From Schizosaccharomyces osmophilus (taxonomy: Eukaryota; Ascomycota; Schizosaccharomycetes; Schizosaccharomycetales; Schizosaccharomycetaceae): a stretch of 64,000 bases of DNA. Shown in pieces: positions 52,614 through 61,965 of this stretch. A program made the position numbers and the translations under genes. The notes beneath the pieces were generated by a model. That model was given only the letters and a program-made list of their open reading frames with translations, was not told the DNA's origin and did no database searches. The stretch is taken from the NCBI RefSeq assembly GCF_027921745.1, contig NC_079238.1:3038001-3102000 (forward strand), given 5' to 3'. Numbering within the stretch: position 1 is the first letter of the stretch; each line of letters begins with the position of its first letter.

Positions 52614-53684
52614 TGAGGCCTTACTGCTTAATTCACAAGTCCCATGGTCAAGTATCTTTTGACGTTACATGACATAACGACTTTCTGAATCATGAGTTGA
52701 CATAACCGCTCTTTGCGAGTTGGTTTCATCCAGTTTATTCTTCTGGATTTTCCATAGAATAGGAAATATAATTTGGCCTTGTCAACAATTGATACGTAGT
52801 TGCTCTTTTATAGGCATATTTGATCCAACACTTATAGTACTTCAGCGATCTGTATTTCTAGTAGAACTCTATTGTAAAGAAAAATTTTGTTATACTTGAA
52901 ATCTTATTCTTAAAACTTCTCATTATTAATTCTTTGTTTGTCTTAATGCATCAAACCATTGCTATCTCATGCTTTTATTTTACTACATTATGCTCTTATC
53001 TATAAACATTTTAACAATATGCTTACATTCGTTTTTTAATATTTAGAGGTAATTACTAGAATCATTATGCTTTTACTCGTTCTTCGTTTGATAAGTGTCG
53101 TCCGTAAAGAAAGGAAATATGAAAAGATAGTAAGTACGTTTATGGTCACATTGAAACCGCCCATCCTTACCATTTCTCTCCGCGAAACGCTCTTGCCCTC
53201 TTTCTGCTTTATTCTTAGTCGAACTCGATTTTTCTGAAAACAAACTTTCTTTTTCTTCTTTTCAAGGTAAGTTGTTTCTTCTAGAATAAGGATTGGGAGA
53301 AAAAATGTAAAGGTATTCTAGTCTTGTAAGCTTTTATACCTCTCTTTCCCTTTTGTTTCGTTTTTGGATATGAATTGCTCTTAGTGTTTAGGAATAATTC
53401 TTTCATAAACAAATACATCATTTGTGTACTCGAAGACCTTCTTTTTGCTCTTCTTAGTATGAAGTTGTAAGTAGAAAAAGAAACTAACTATACAGGATTA
53501 CCTTGTTTGTCTCTTCAATTCGTTTTCTCGTACCTTAACTTGGCTTTTGGATCTTCACAGCATTCTTGTTATTACAAAGCTTTACTCGCTAAGTCTGTTA
53601 GGCTTTATTTTACGTTCTATATTTTCTTCTTTGGACCATTTTTAAAACGTTGTTATAGGTTATTACCTTCACTACCCTTACGTT
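52614..53684. other. Divergent promoter nudix/nbr1 and nbr1 leader
   Basis: 1.07 kb. The part nearest nbr1 is pyrimidine-rich and contains a candidate leader intron (53267-53495) discussed separately. No coding gene seen. Confidence 0.5.
53267..53495 (+). other. Candidate 5'-leader intron of nbr1
   Basis: AAG then GTAAGT donor at 53267; ACTAAC branch at 53482-53487; TACAG acceptor ending 53495. The 189 nt from there to the nbr1 ATG contain no ATG, while the intron contains several. The pyrimidine-rich stretch just before the donor (53190-53266) is also ATG-free. Confidence 0.5.
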
Positions 53685-54773
53685 ATGTGTATTTCTACTA
53701 ACTGCTCGTCCATCTCAAAACCTAAGAGCACTGAATTGCATTGTCAAGTAACTTCTTCTACCAAGCTTACTTTTAACGAGCAATCATCTTCCGTGGCTTG
53801 TAACTCATGCCTAAAGTTGATCCATGACCAAGTTTACTTTCATTGTAAGGATTGCCTAGATTTTGATGTCTGTCGATCTTGTTACAGCAATCAGGCATTT
53901 TCTCATTCTTGTCTGAAAGCGTCTTTCGAGAAGGTCACACAAACTCCTAAAACCATACCCTTGCCATTGCCTTCTCCAGTTATGGGGTCTTCAGAGTTTA
54001 TGTACGCCATATGCGATGCTTGTGAGCAGCCTATCAGCAATTTGCGTCTAAAATGTGGCACTTGTGATGATTATGATCTTTGCAGTTCTTGTTTTCTTTT
54101 GAACGAGCACACAAAAACTCATAGTTTTGTTCGAATGACGAAGCCGTATCCCATTGGGATTCCATCTTTCCAACTTCCTCCTTCCTTTGCTTCAGAAACC
54201 GATTTTTCTCGTGCATCTCTGGTTCATCGTTTTTCTCAATGTGACTCTTGTCACGCTCATCCCATCGTGGGGAACCGCTACAAGTGTCTAATTTGTAAGG
54301 ATTTCGACCTTTGCTCTAAGTGTGTGGATCATACCTTTCATCATAATCATGAAATGCTTTGTTTATCGCATTCTTCTACTTCCTGCTCACCGTCCGGCTT
54401 CAAACCTAAAGAACTCCATTACGATTTTCAGCTCGTACAAGACTATCTTCTACCTGCAAATCCCGGGCCAAAGGCATCTTGTATCAAAATCTGGCAATTG
54501 AAAAACATTTCTCTAGAGGCGTGGCCTGCTCCTCTTTTTTTGAAATTTAACGGTGGTGATCAACTCATAAGTGATGAAAACGATTCCACTTTGCCTATTA
54601 AACATCGAGTCCAACCAGGTGAAAGTGCTCTCATTGCTTTATCTATTAGAATTCCCTCGGCTGAAATATCTAAGAAAACATTCTTTTCTTTTTTCCAACT
54701 GGTCACCGAATCTGGTAACGTCTTTCACAAAAACCTTTGCCTTTTTTATACGATCTCGACAACTGATGAATAA
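53685..54773 (+). CDS. nbr1: Nbr1, ZZ-finger selective transport receptor
   Basis: 362 aa. Three ZZ-type zinc fingers (CNSCLKLI to YSNQAF at about 39-80; CDACEQPI to CSSCFLL at about 110-150; CDSCHAHP to HNHEML at about 188-230) followed by a beta-rich FW (four-tryptophan/NBR1) domain (about 240-355; IWQLKNISLEAWP). S. pombe Nbr1 carries vacuolar hydrolases to the vacuole through ESCRT-dependent NVT rather than autophagosomes. No PB1 domain, as in fission yeast. Start is the first ATG after a long ATG-free leader segment. Confidence 0.92.
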   Translation: MCISTNCSSISKPKSTELHCQVTSSTKLTFNEQSSSVACNSCLKLIHDQVYFHCKDCLDFDVCRSCYSNQAFSHSCLKASFEKVTQTPKTIPLPLPSPVMGSSEFMYAICDACEQPISNLRLKCGTCDDYDLCSSCFLLNEHTKTHSFVRMTKPYPIGIPSFQLPPSFASETDFSRASLVHRFSQCDSCHAHPIVGNRYKCLICKDFDLCSKCVDHTFHHNHEMLCLSHSSTSCSPSGFKPKELHYDFQLVQDYLLPANPGPKASCIKIWQLKNISLEAWPAPLFLKFNGGDQLISDENDSTLPIKHRVQPGESALIALSIRIPSAEISKKTFFSFFQLVTESGNVFHKNLCLFYTISTTDE

Positions 54774-55060
54774 TGTTTTCGATTTTTTCTAAATTATATT
54801 CTGACTTAGTTATATACGAAATTAAGAACTTGTAATGAAAACTTAAATTTACCCAACTTAAGTGTTTAATACGATTCTCACAGTCTAATTTAACTTTATG
54901 AATTCTAAGTTTAAGGCATACAGTAAAACTTACTTTTCGTAAGTGACTTAAAAGACTAACAAACTTTCGTTAGTATCAGAAAGCAGATTTTGCAAAACAT
55001 CATATATTCGTTAAACTATTAGCATTCATCAAATACTTTTCTAGCATGCGAATTTTACAT

Positions 55061-58000
55061 CTATGAAGATGATCCATCCTTCTCATACAAATAGTCATTC
55101 AGCCTTTTGAGAGCCAGCAACTTCGTTAATAATGGCTCTCGAGAATTTGCTAACAAATTTCTCAAGATCTTGACTGTTGTTTTGTCTTTGAGTAAAGGGC
55201 AAGTTTCCTTACCACTGAAGTGAGGAGTACCACAAAGAAAGCAAATCTCTAAGGGTATCCTGTTCAAAGGACACCGACCTGGGACATGTTCAATCCCACA
55301 ACACTTGCAAGTATCACTTGAATCATCGAAAGAACCAGCTAAATAATTGTAGAAAACAGACTTTGGGATGCTATTGGCAATTAGCAAATCCTTTTTCGCA
55401 GAAGGATGGTCATTTATCTTAACGTTCCTAGCATACAGAGGCTCCCAACTACCGTTTGCATTGTGATCATTAAAAAGCATAAAACTAGAAGCTGCCTTCA
55501 AGCGAATACATGCGTTAAAGTCATACGTCTCGTAAGATGGATATTCAGCTAACAAAGCTCTCATCCTACTCCATTCATTAGAAAACTTTTCAGAAGCTAA
55601 TTCTGGCTGACCAGTTTTGGTAATTGATAACGGTGGGTTATGTTGCTTGTTAACCATCTGTCCCTCAGCCTGCTCTGAAGTAGCCATCGAAATATCAGAG
55701 GAATCAGATTCATCGGATGAGACATTACTTGCATTATACTCTTCATCCGAACTGGTAATAAAACCACCTTCTTCATACATGATTGTTTTTCGTTGCCTAA
55801 GTTTCCGACCATCGTTGTCAGAAAACGAGCTATTTGGAGTGACCCGCTCTCGTTGTCTTAATATGTCTGACCAAATATCATCATCCTGTATCGTCGAGTC
55901 ATTCTTAAATAGATTATCTGTTCCTGGAACCGTGATGTTTTCCTTATTGTTTACCCAAACACGAGCAAACCCGAAACCATTAGTACTATTACTCTCTGAG
56001 TCTCTATTAGGAGATACATCCCTCTGTTCCGCATCAGTAATCAAATTTTCCACGGATTCTTCATCATAACGGATAGCCTGGATGTCCTCATTCTCTTCAA
56101 AAAGGGCGCGAACACCATGTTGTAGAACTTCATGAAGATCGATGACTGATTCATTGTTCTCTCTCATTGATTGTACAATAATTCGATCCAGTAACATCTT
56201 TTTCTGTGCAGCTTGTAAAATTTTTTCTTCAGCTGAGTTTCTAATAATTAAACTGAAAACAAAAACTTTCTTATCTTGACCATAGCGGTGAGCCCTTGCT
56301 ACAGCTTGCATATCTTGATGAGGATTAAAGTCAGGGTCCAATATTATAACCGTGTCCGCCGAAGCTAGATTAATTCCAACACCACCAGCTCTGGTGGTTA
56401 AAAGAAAACAACTTTTCTTCGAATTCGGGGCATTGAATGAATCAATTTCTACTTGTCTATCATGTTCTGTTGTCGTACCGTCAAACCTAGAGTACGATAT
56501 ATTTTTATGATCCATCCAATCTTCAAGGATATCCAATTCTAGAATAAATTGTGAGAAAATAAGAATTCTATGGCCACGCATAATTAGTTTTGGAAGTAAA
56601 AGCCGAAGTAAAAGCATTTTTGCGCTGGCTTCCTCAAGAGAGCGGATACTTAGTTCTTCCGGGACCTCTTTTACTTCAACGTCAGCTGAATAAAGATAAG
56701 GATGGGCTAAGGTTTTTCGAAGTTGCATCAATATATTGCTTAAAGAAGCACGTGTATTCTTGGAGTTTGATTTCGTATTGCTCCTAGAAACAATACTCTG
56801 AATTAGATCAACATTTTTCGAGACAATTAATTTATAAAGTCTTTTCTGAAGAGGAGTCATTGTGAGCGGTACGATCACTTCAATCTTTGGAGGAAGTTTG
56901 TCTAAAACTTCTTCTTTAACTCTGCGAAGAAAAAAAGGCTTCAACATTTGGTGAAGCTCAGTTACTTTTTTTTCATCAATATTTTGATACTGTCTCTCTA
57001 ATTCAGAAGCATCAATTTCCTCCGGATTCAAAAACTGTAACAAATTGAATAGTTCCCTAATGTTGTTTTGTAACGGTGTGCCTGTGAGTAATGCCTTAAA
57101 AGTAGCGTCTATTGAAATGAGATCATTAAACAAAGAAGATTGATCACTCTTCAATCTTTGCCCTTCATCAATAATCATGCATTGCCAACGAAACTTCCTT
57201 AAAAGACTGATTTCACTGTCAACGCAACTCGTGCTAACAATGAGAACGTGTGTTCTTATACCATCGGCATTATCGTTTCGGTAAATTCTGTTTTCACGAA
57301 CAATGTCTCTATTACGCTCAGATCCAACCAATGTCGCAATCAACAAAGACGAGTCCCATTTATGAAACTCACGCTCCCAATTAGCTACAGTTGCATGAGG
57401 GACAACAATAAGGAAAGGAAAGCAATGATGTCTGTGATACAACACACTAATAAAGGAAATTATCTGTACGGTTTTACCTAAACCCATTTCATCAGCCAAA
57501 ATGCAATGTTGTCGTTGAACCCAATGAAAGTATAACCAATTCACACCTTGTAACTGGTAGGGCATAAGCTTGCCTCCAAATATATAGGAGGGTTGCTCAG
57601 TTAATTCTAGTTGATTGAAGTCAGTATCCTTACTTAAGCCAGATTTAGAAGACTTCTCTATCCAACAAGTTCTAACGTAATCAGAATAGCCCTCTTTCCA
57701 AGCTTTCCATCGATCAAAACTATTGATATCACCTAGAAACTCCCAAGAAGACATTGAATAAGGTAACCCACGCCATGAAACATAAGCTTTATCAACTTTT
57801 GCTAATGCCTGCATTTGTTTTTCTTTAGACTTAAATTTTCGCGGAATTTTGTATTGCACATCCCAAACCTTGTCAATTGTTATATGGGAAGGAGGTATAA
57901 TTTCAAGAGATCCGTTATGAGGGTCTGTTTCTCGGGAATCAAAATTTCGCTTTTTTGCGTTTGAAACGCCGGCTAACCAAGAAGCAGAACACCAAAAACA

Positions 58001-59218
58001 ATGAAGATATGAGTGGTTTTTAGGCCGAACATAATACTCTCTGGACCAAATCCCAGGACGATCTAGTGATAAGGGATTCTTCACCGGTTTATCTTTTAAT
58101 AAAGAAATGGGTAAAAGAAGACGCCATGCAAGTACTTCTTCCACATCTTCCGAATAGGAGACACACTCATCACATAATCGTCGTCGTAATAATTTTTGAA
58201 TCGATGATGCAAATGTCTTGGGGTTTTGATCATAATAGAAAAAATACAAGACTCTTTTGCAACGCCAACAACGAAACCTTACGTTTTTGGTATAGGAAAC
58301 TAAACGAAGATTATCATTTGCGGAAGAAAAAGTAGACGGAATGTCCAGAGTATCGTTCAATCCATATCCCGATAAAATACAATTATTTAAAAGTAAAAGA
58401 GAAGAGGACTTTGAACAAGAAGAGCAAGAGTAACCCTCGACAGCAATTTCATCTTGGCGAATTTTAGTTAAGGTTGACGTTCCTGAGCATTCCACGTGAA
58501 AGGTATTTGTGCAGGTTTTACAGTAAATAAATTTTCGATTATCGTCTTTACCCTCATGATGATGGCACTTAGTACACGCCGACGTATGCGTGAATTTAGC
58601 AAAAGCATTCAGTATTAAAGGAATCGGCTTCACCGAACTCTGAGTTAAAGCAGAATCGTCTGAATAATCAGGCATTTGGAAAGAGATATCAACACCTTCA
58701 TCGGAAGAGGATTCTTGAAACAAATCCAATTTTGGTTTGCTAATTGACTGATAGGTTTGTTTCCGCAAGTTTTTACGGCTCCGGACATCATTTTCTGTTT
58801 TCGGCGATGCAGATGCAAAAAGGTCTGCACCTTGACTACTCGATCGTTCTGAGGAAGAAGACCTGCACGAACTTCTTGATGAATCTCGAACGGAATTGGT
58901 AGATTGTTGTCTAGTATGCGAACTATCTTGCTTCATCGCCTCATGACTATTCACATCATAATCGCTGTCATCATCTACTATCCGGCGTTTTCTTTTTAAG
59001 TACTTTTGGTAACAACGTTTACCATTCTTGTATAAACAGATATCTTTCCTGTGAAGCGACGTCTCTAAGCCGGCGAGAAACGCTACATATAACCGATTTT
59101 CGTGTTCTTTCAGGACTTTCACTACCGTAGTTTCATCTGGATCATAAAATGGTAATAAAAATTCTAGAGGTTTTTTTGGAATTCGCACTTCCTTGGCGAA
59201 ACCAACATCTACGGGCAT
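55061..59218 (-). CDS. mit1: Mit1, SHREC complex SNF2/Mi-2-type remodeller
   Basis: 1385 aa from the ATG at 59218; the frame is open 39 codons further upstream but with no ATG. SHREC (Clr1-Clr2-Clr3-Mit1) drives nucleosome placement in heterochromatin. N-terminal chromo-like or Tudor-like fold (MPVDVGFAKEV, then DPDETTVVKVL), PHD-type finger (CTKCHHHEG to CKTCTNTFH, about 215-265), a second finger-like CRWCK region, chromodomain remnant, then SNF2 ATPase (GLGKT about 575; DEGQ in place of DEAH; GVGINLASADTVIILD; AHRYGQDKKVFVF). The C-terminus has a CCHC-like knuckle (CKCCGIEH). All catalytic motifs except DEAH read canonically. Confidence 0.95.
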   Translation of the reverse strand: MPVDVGFAKEVRIPKKPLEFLLPFYDPDETTVVKVLKEHENRLYVAFLAGLETSLHRKDICLYKNGKRCYQKYLKRKRRIVDDDSDYDVNSHEAMKQDSSHTRQQSTNSVRDSSRSSCRSSSSERSSSQGADLFASASPKTENDVRSRKNLRKQTYQSISKPKLDLFQESSSDEGVDISFQMPDYSDDSALTQSSVKPIPLILNAFAKFTHTSACTKCHHHEGKDDNRKFIYCKTCTNTFHVECSGTSTLTKIRQDEIAVEGYSCSSCSKSSSLLLLNNCILSGYGLNDTLDIPSTFSSANDNLRLVSYTKNVRFRCWRCKRVLYFFYYDQNPKTFASSIQKLLRRRLCDECVSYSEDVEEVLAWRLLLPISLLKDKPVKNPLSLDRPGIWSREYYVRPKNHSYLHCFWCSASWLAGVSNAKKRNFDSRETDPHNGSLEIIPPSHITIDKVWDVQYKIPRKFKSKEKQMQALAKVDKAYVSWRGLPYSMSSWEFLGDINSFDRWKAWKEGYSDYVRTCWIEKSSKSGLSKDTDFNQLELTEQPSYIFGGKLMPYQLQGVNWLYFHWVQRQHCILADEMGLGKTVQIISFISVLYHRHHCFPFLIVVPHATVANWEREFHKWDSSLLIATLVGSERNRDIVRENRIYRNDNADGIRTHVLIVSTSCVDSEISLLRKFRWQCMIIDEGQRLKSDQSSLFNDLISIDATFKALLTGTPLQNNIRELFNLLQFLNPEEIDASELERQYQNIDEKKVTELHQMLKPFFLRRVKEEVLDKLPPKIEVIVPLTMTPLQKRLYKLIVSKNVDLIQSIVSRSNTKSNSKNTRASLSNILMQLRKTLAHPYLYSADVEVKEVPEELSIRSLEEASAKMLLLRLLLPKLIMRGHRILIFSQFILELDILEDWMDHKNISYSRFDGTTTEHDRQVEIDSFNAPNSKKSCFLLTTRAGGVGINLASADTVIILDPDFNPHQDMQAVARAHRYGQDKKVFVFSLIIRNSAEEKILQAAQKKMLLDRIIVQSMRENNESVIDLHEVLQHGVRALFEENEDIQAIRYDEESVENLITDAEQRDVSPNRDSESNSTNGFGFARVWVNNKENITVPGTDNLFKNDSTIQDDDIWSDILRQRERVTPNSSFSDNDGRKLRQRKTIMYEEGGFITSSDEEYNASNVSSDESDSSDISMATSEQAEGQMVNKQHNPPLSITKTGQPELASEKFSNEWSRMRALLAEYPSYETYDFNACIRLKAASSFMLFNDHNANGSWEPLYARNVKINDHPSAKKDLLIANSIPKSVFYNYLAGSFDDSSDTCKCCGIEHVPGRCPLNRIPLEICFLCGTPHFSGKETCPLLKDKTTVKILRNLLANSREPLLTKLLALKRLNDYLYEKDGSSS

Positions 59219-59335
59219 GCTTTGCTTAATGTTCACATTCACCAATGCCGAGTCCACGCAAGCATCGAACAAGACACGATGAATTGCGCTAAGATACGTT
59301 AATAAACAAGACGAATCTTTGAAAGAATTTTTTTC

Positions 59336-59995
59336 TTAAGTTCTTGATGAGCGTGCGTAAGGTTGTTTTTTTTGTTGGTAGGGGTGTTGCTTTCCAGTCA
59401 TATGTGGAATGTTCTGTGTCCGGGAGCGTTGGGCGCTATTCGTATACGACTGGGCAACACCAGCGTCGGGTGATGCATTCGCAACAGGCAATGTAGCTGC
59501 AACTCCTGCAGTATTAGGATAAGTTGAGTTGAATGTAGTAGCAGTAGAAATATACGGCATAGGAGCAGTGGCCGGGACTGAACTTCTCGGTGCCATGTAC
59601 ACGTTAGCAGGCACGATATTCGGCGGTGGAGGATAAGTAAACTGATATTGATACAGTTTAGCTACGTCAAAGAGTTAGCTTATATATTAAGATAAAAAGT
59701 ATTTTCTCTGAAAGAGCACGAACGTACGGGGAAAAGCGTATGCCAATGGCAGCTGCAATGAGCTTGACTCCTTATTAAAACTGCCCAGTGAAGGATCTTC
59801 TTCTAATCTTTTCTGGGCTTCTTCTTGAGCAACTCTTGTATAATAATCTTGAACGTTTTGTAGATGGGCGCGGCCTGCATTATGAGCTTTTCTTACAGAT
59901 TGACTGTCGTGTGTCAACCAGACCTGACAATAGTCGCATAAATCTACCCTGGTTAGATTTCATTTTACTTATTTAGCAACCTTACATTTTGGCAT
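59336..59995 (-). CDS. usp103: U1 snRNP C protein (U1C/Yhc1)
   Basis: complement(join(59336..59661,59728..59943,59986..59995)), 183 aa. U1C stabilises U1 snRNA pairing with the 5' splice site. Exon 1 has three codons and one base (MPK). Exon 2 completes the U1-type C2H2 finger: [10 protein letters not shown], then [16 protein letters not shown] and NVQDYY. Exon 3 is the Pro/Ala/Asn-rich tail with YPPPP. Introns are 42 nt (GTAAGG, CTAAC, GTAG) and 66 nt (GTACGT, GCTAAC, GTAG). Without splicing the zinc finger loses its first half. Tandem with mit1, only 117 bp upstream of it. Confidence 0.95.
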
Positions 59996-60181
59996 AGTTT
60001 CTATCTAGTTGGTCGTAGTTAGGTAGCTCTCGCTTACTTGGGTGGTATAGCACAGACTACTCAGCAGTACTGGTACCAACAAAAGCGAAGGACTATAATT
60101 AGAACTGAGTTTAGGGTTTTTATTATACAGTATTTAAGATTCCTTAAAAAGTTGATTTATTTATGAGACAGATCTCTTGAT
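59996..60181. other. Intergenic usp103/air1, left part
   Basis: AT-rich divergent promoter. Nothing recognised before the possible microprotein frame. Confidence 0.4.
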
Positions 60182-60307
60182 ATGGATGGCCTGAGACAAT
60201 TTTTTGATGTTTTCTATGTCTTTGAAAATCTGAGCAGCCAAACGGTAGAAGGTTTCAACGTGCTTTTTTCATTGTTTTTTGTTATTCTCTTGCTTCAAAT
60301 CTGCTAA
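60182..60307 (+). CDS. Possible 41-aa single-span membrane microprotein
   Basis: ATG at 60182, TAA at 60305-60307. The translation starts MDGLRQFFDVFYVFENLSSQ and ends in a continuous hydrophobic helix (FNVLFSLFFVILLLQIC), so it looks like a tail-anchored microprotein. The layout recalls small membrane subunits such as those of serine palmitoyltransferase or translocases, but similarity is too short to claim. The frame is short enough to occur by chance; a clean ATG, no internal stop and a terminal helix support it. It lies between usp103 and air1. Confidence 0.3.
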   Translation: MDGLRQFFDVFYVFENLSSQTVEGFNVLFSLFFVILLLQIC

Positions 60308-60552
60308 TAAAATGAGTTATTAAGATTTTCTATGGAAAATCAGAGTTTAAAGGTTATAAATACTATAGGTGGTAGCTTTAATTTTCTAAATTTGTCAGAA
60401 GAATAAAAAAATCCAAATACATCATCTAGATTTAACCAAGACATAGCAATTCTCATTTTTTCTAATTCTAAGTCACGTCCCTTCGCACATCTCAAACGGT
60501 CTTTACATTAACACAGGTTTCACCCTGCAAAAATTCAGGTTTGTCACCAATC

Positions 60553-61584
60553 ATGGTTGTAAATGAAAAATCAGTGTCGGATGATATATCAGATGGTGAA
60601 GAATCATCGTTTATGCAAAAAATATTTGCATTGCCAGTGGACTCCAAAATCCAAGAGGCAATTCCAGATGAGAAACCAGAAGAGGGCGAAAATGAAGAAG
60701 TAAATGAAAATGACTCGTCCACCGAATTATCTGATAGCGCATTGGATGAAGTAGAAGGCAATGAATGGGCCGATGTACGTGTTAAATTGCTTTTTCATAG
60801 CTTGTTCGATTAACAACTATTCAGGTTAGCAGAGGCCGTTATTTTGGAGAAGACCCCTCAGAAACCATTCTTTGTCACAATTGTAAAGGTTTTGGACATA
60901 TTGCAAAAGAATGTCCTCACACATTGGTGCGTTGCATGAAAGAGACATCATCTGGCTAACTCTTAAAAGTGTACTACTTGCGGTGCAATTGATGATCATA
61001 TATCTCCACGCTGCCCGAGAACAAAACGATGCATAAATTGCGGTTTATTAGGTCATATTGCTGTGCGTTGTCCTGAATCACGTAGAAAAGGACCAAAAAG
61101 ATGCCTAACGTGCCATACTGAGTCTCATACGAGCGGGACGTGTCCCTTGATTTGGAGATACTATGTTGAATCAGAAAACGGTGTTCGGGTAGATCCCAAT
61201 GAAGTGAAAAAGTTTTGCTACAACTGTGCGTCCGGTGAACATTTTGGTGATGATTGCCCTCTTCCTTCTCGTTCTAGCTATCCCGAAAGCACCGCTTTCT
61301 GTGAAGCGAATTGTCCTACAGGGAATGATGTTTCAAACTCTGTGTTCAACGAAAACCGGAAAATAGAGAGTGGGTCTAAGAATCGAGATTTTGGTAAATC
61401 CAGAAAGAACCCAAAAAATACAAAACAACGTTCTCCAAGTGATCTGGGCTCGAGAATTGACCTAAGTGAGAGACCAAAAAGGAAGCGTTATCCTGCTAAC
61501 GACAAAAATGAATTTTCATTTCGCAATCATAATGGAAATGCTTCGCAAAAGAAACAAAAAAAAATGAAGAAAAATAGATGGTAA
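60553..61584 (+). CDS. air1: Air1, TRAMP complex zinc-knuckle protein
   Basis: join(60553..60774,60825..60926,60970..61584), 312 aa. RNA-binding partner of Cid14 (poly(A) polymerase) and Mtr4 in nuclear RNA surveillance by the exosome. Acidic N-terminus (1-74), then five CX2CX4HX4C knuckles: CHNCKGFGHIAKEC (91-104), CTTCGAIDDHISPRC (109 on), CINCGLLGHIAVRC, CLTCHTESHTSGTC and CYNCASGEHFGDDC; basic C-terminal tail. Intron 1 is 50 nt (GTACGT, TTAAC, TTCAG). Intron 2 is 43 nt with an unusual GTGCGT donor, CTAAC and AAAAG; it must be removed to form knuckle 2 and avoid a stop. Confidence 0.95.
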
Positions 61585-61965
61585 CATCAGAATATAAGGA
61601 TTTTTTGGGACTTTTGAAATTGGCGATGCAAACCGGATTTAATATTAGAATGATGAATTTTTTGATAGTTATGTATTATACAATTCATTGATACACTCAT
61701 ATATAATGCTTTTACACTGCTTGATAATAATTATCAATCCTTTATGAATTGTCTTAAAATTGGGTACAAATAAAATAGACTATAGTAATTACCATACGAC
61801 AAAAAAGGAAAGCCCAAAACTAATTATCCATGATGATACAAACCCAATATCAACAGTTTTAGAATAAATCAAGAAATAATAAGAAACAATAAAAATAATA
61901 GTAGGTTTTAGATTTCCGGAGAATAATGCAGTTTTAACAATTTTCGGTTCCTTTCCTTATAGTGC
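61585..61965. other. Convergent intergenic air1/ilv1
   Basis: 381 bp between two 3' ends. AT-rich, no gene recognised. Confidence 0.4.

Noticed and set aside
53507-53701. 64-codon frame in the nbr1 leader
   Set aside because: Begins at a non-ATG codon, low-complexity aromatic sequence, overlaps the nbr1 start out of frame.
60190-60290. Box C/D snoRNA near the microprotein frame
   Set aside because: TGATG and CTGA motifs are present but without a proper terminal stem or spacing.
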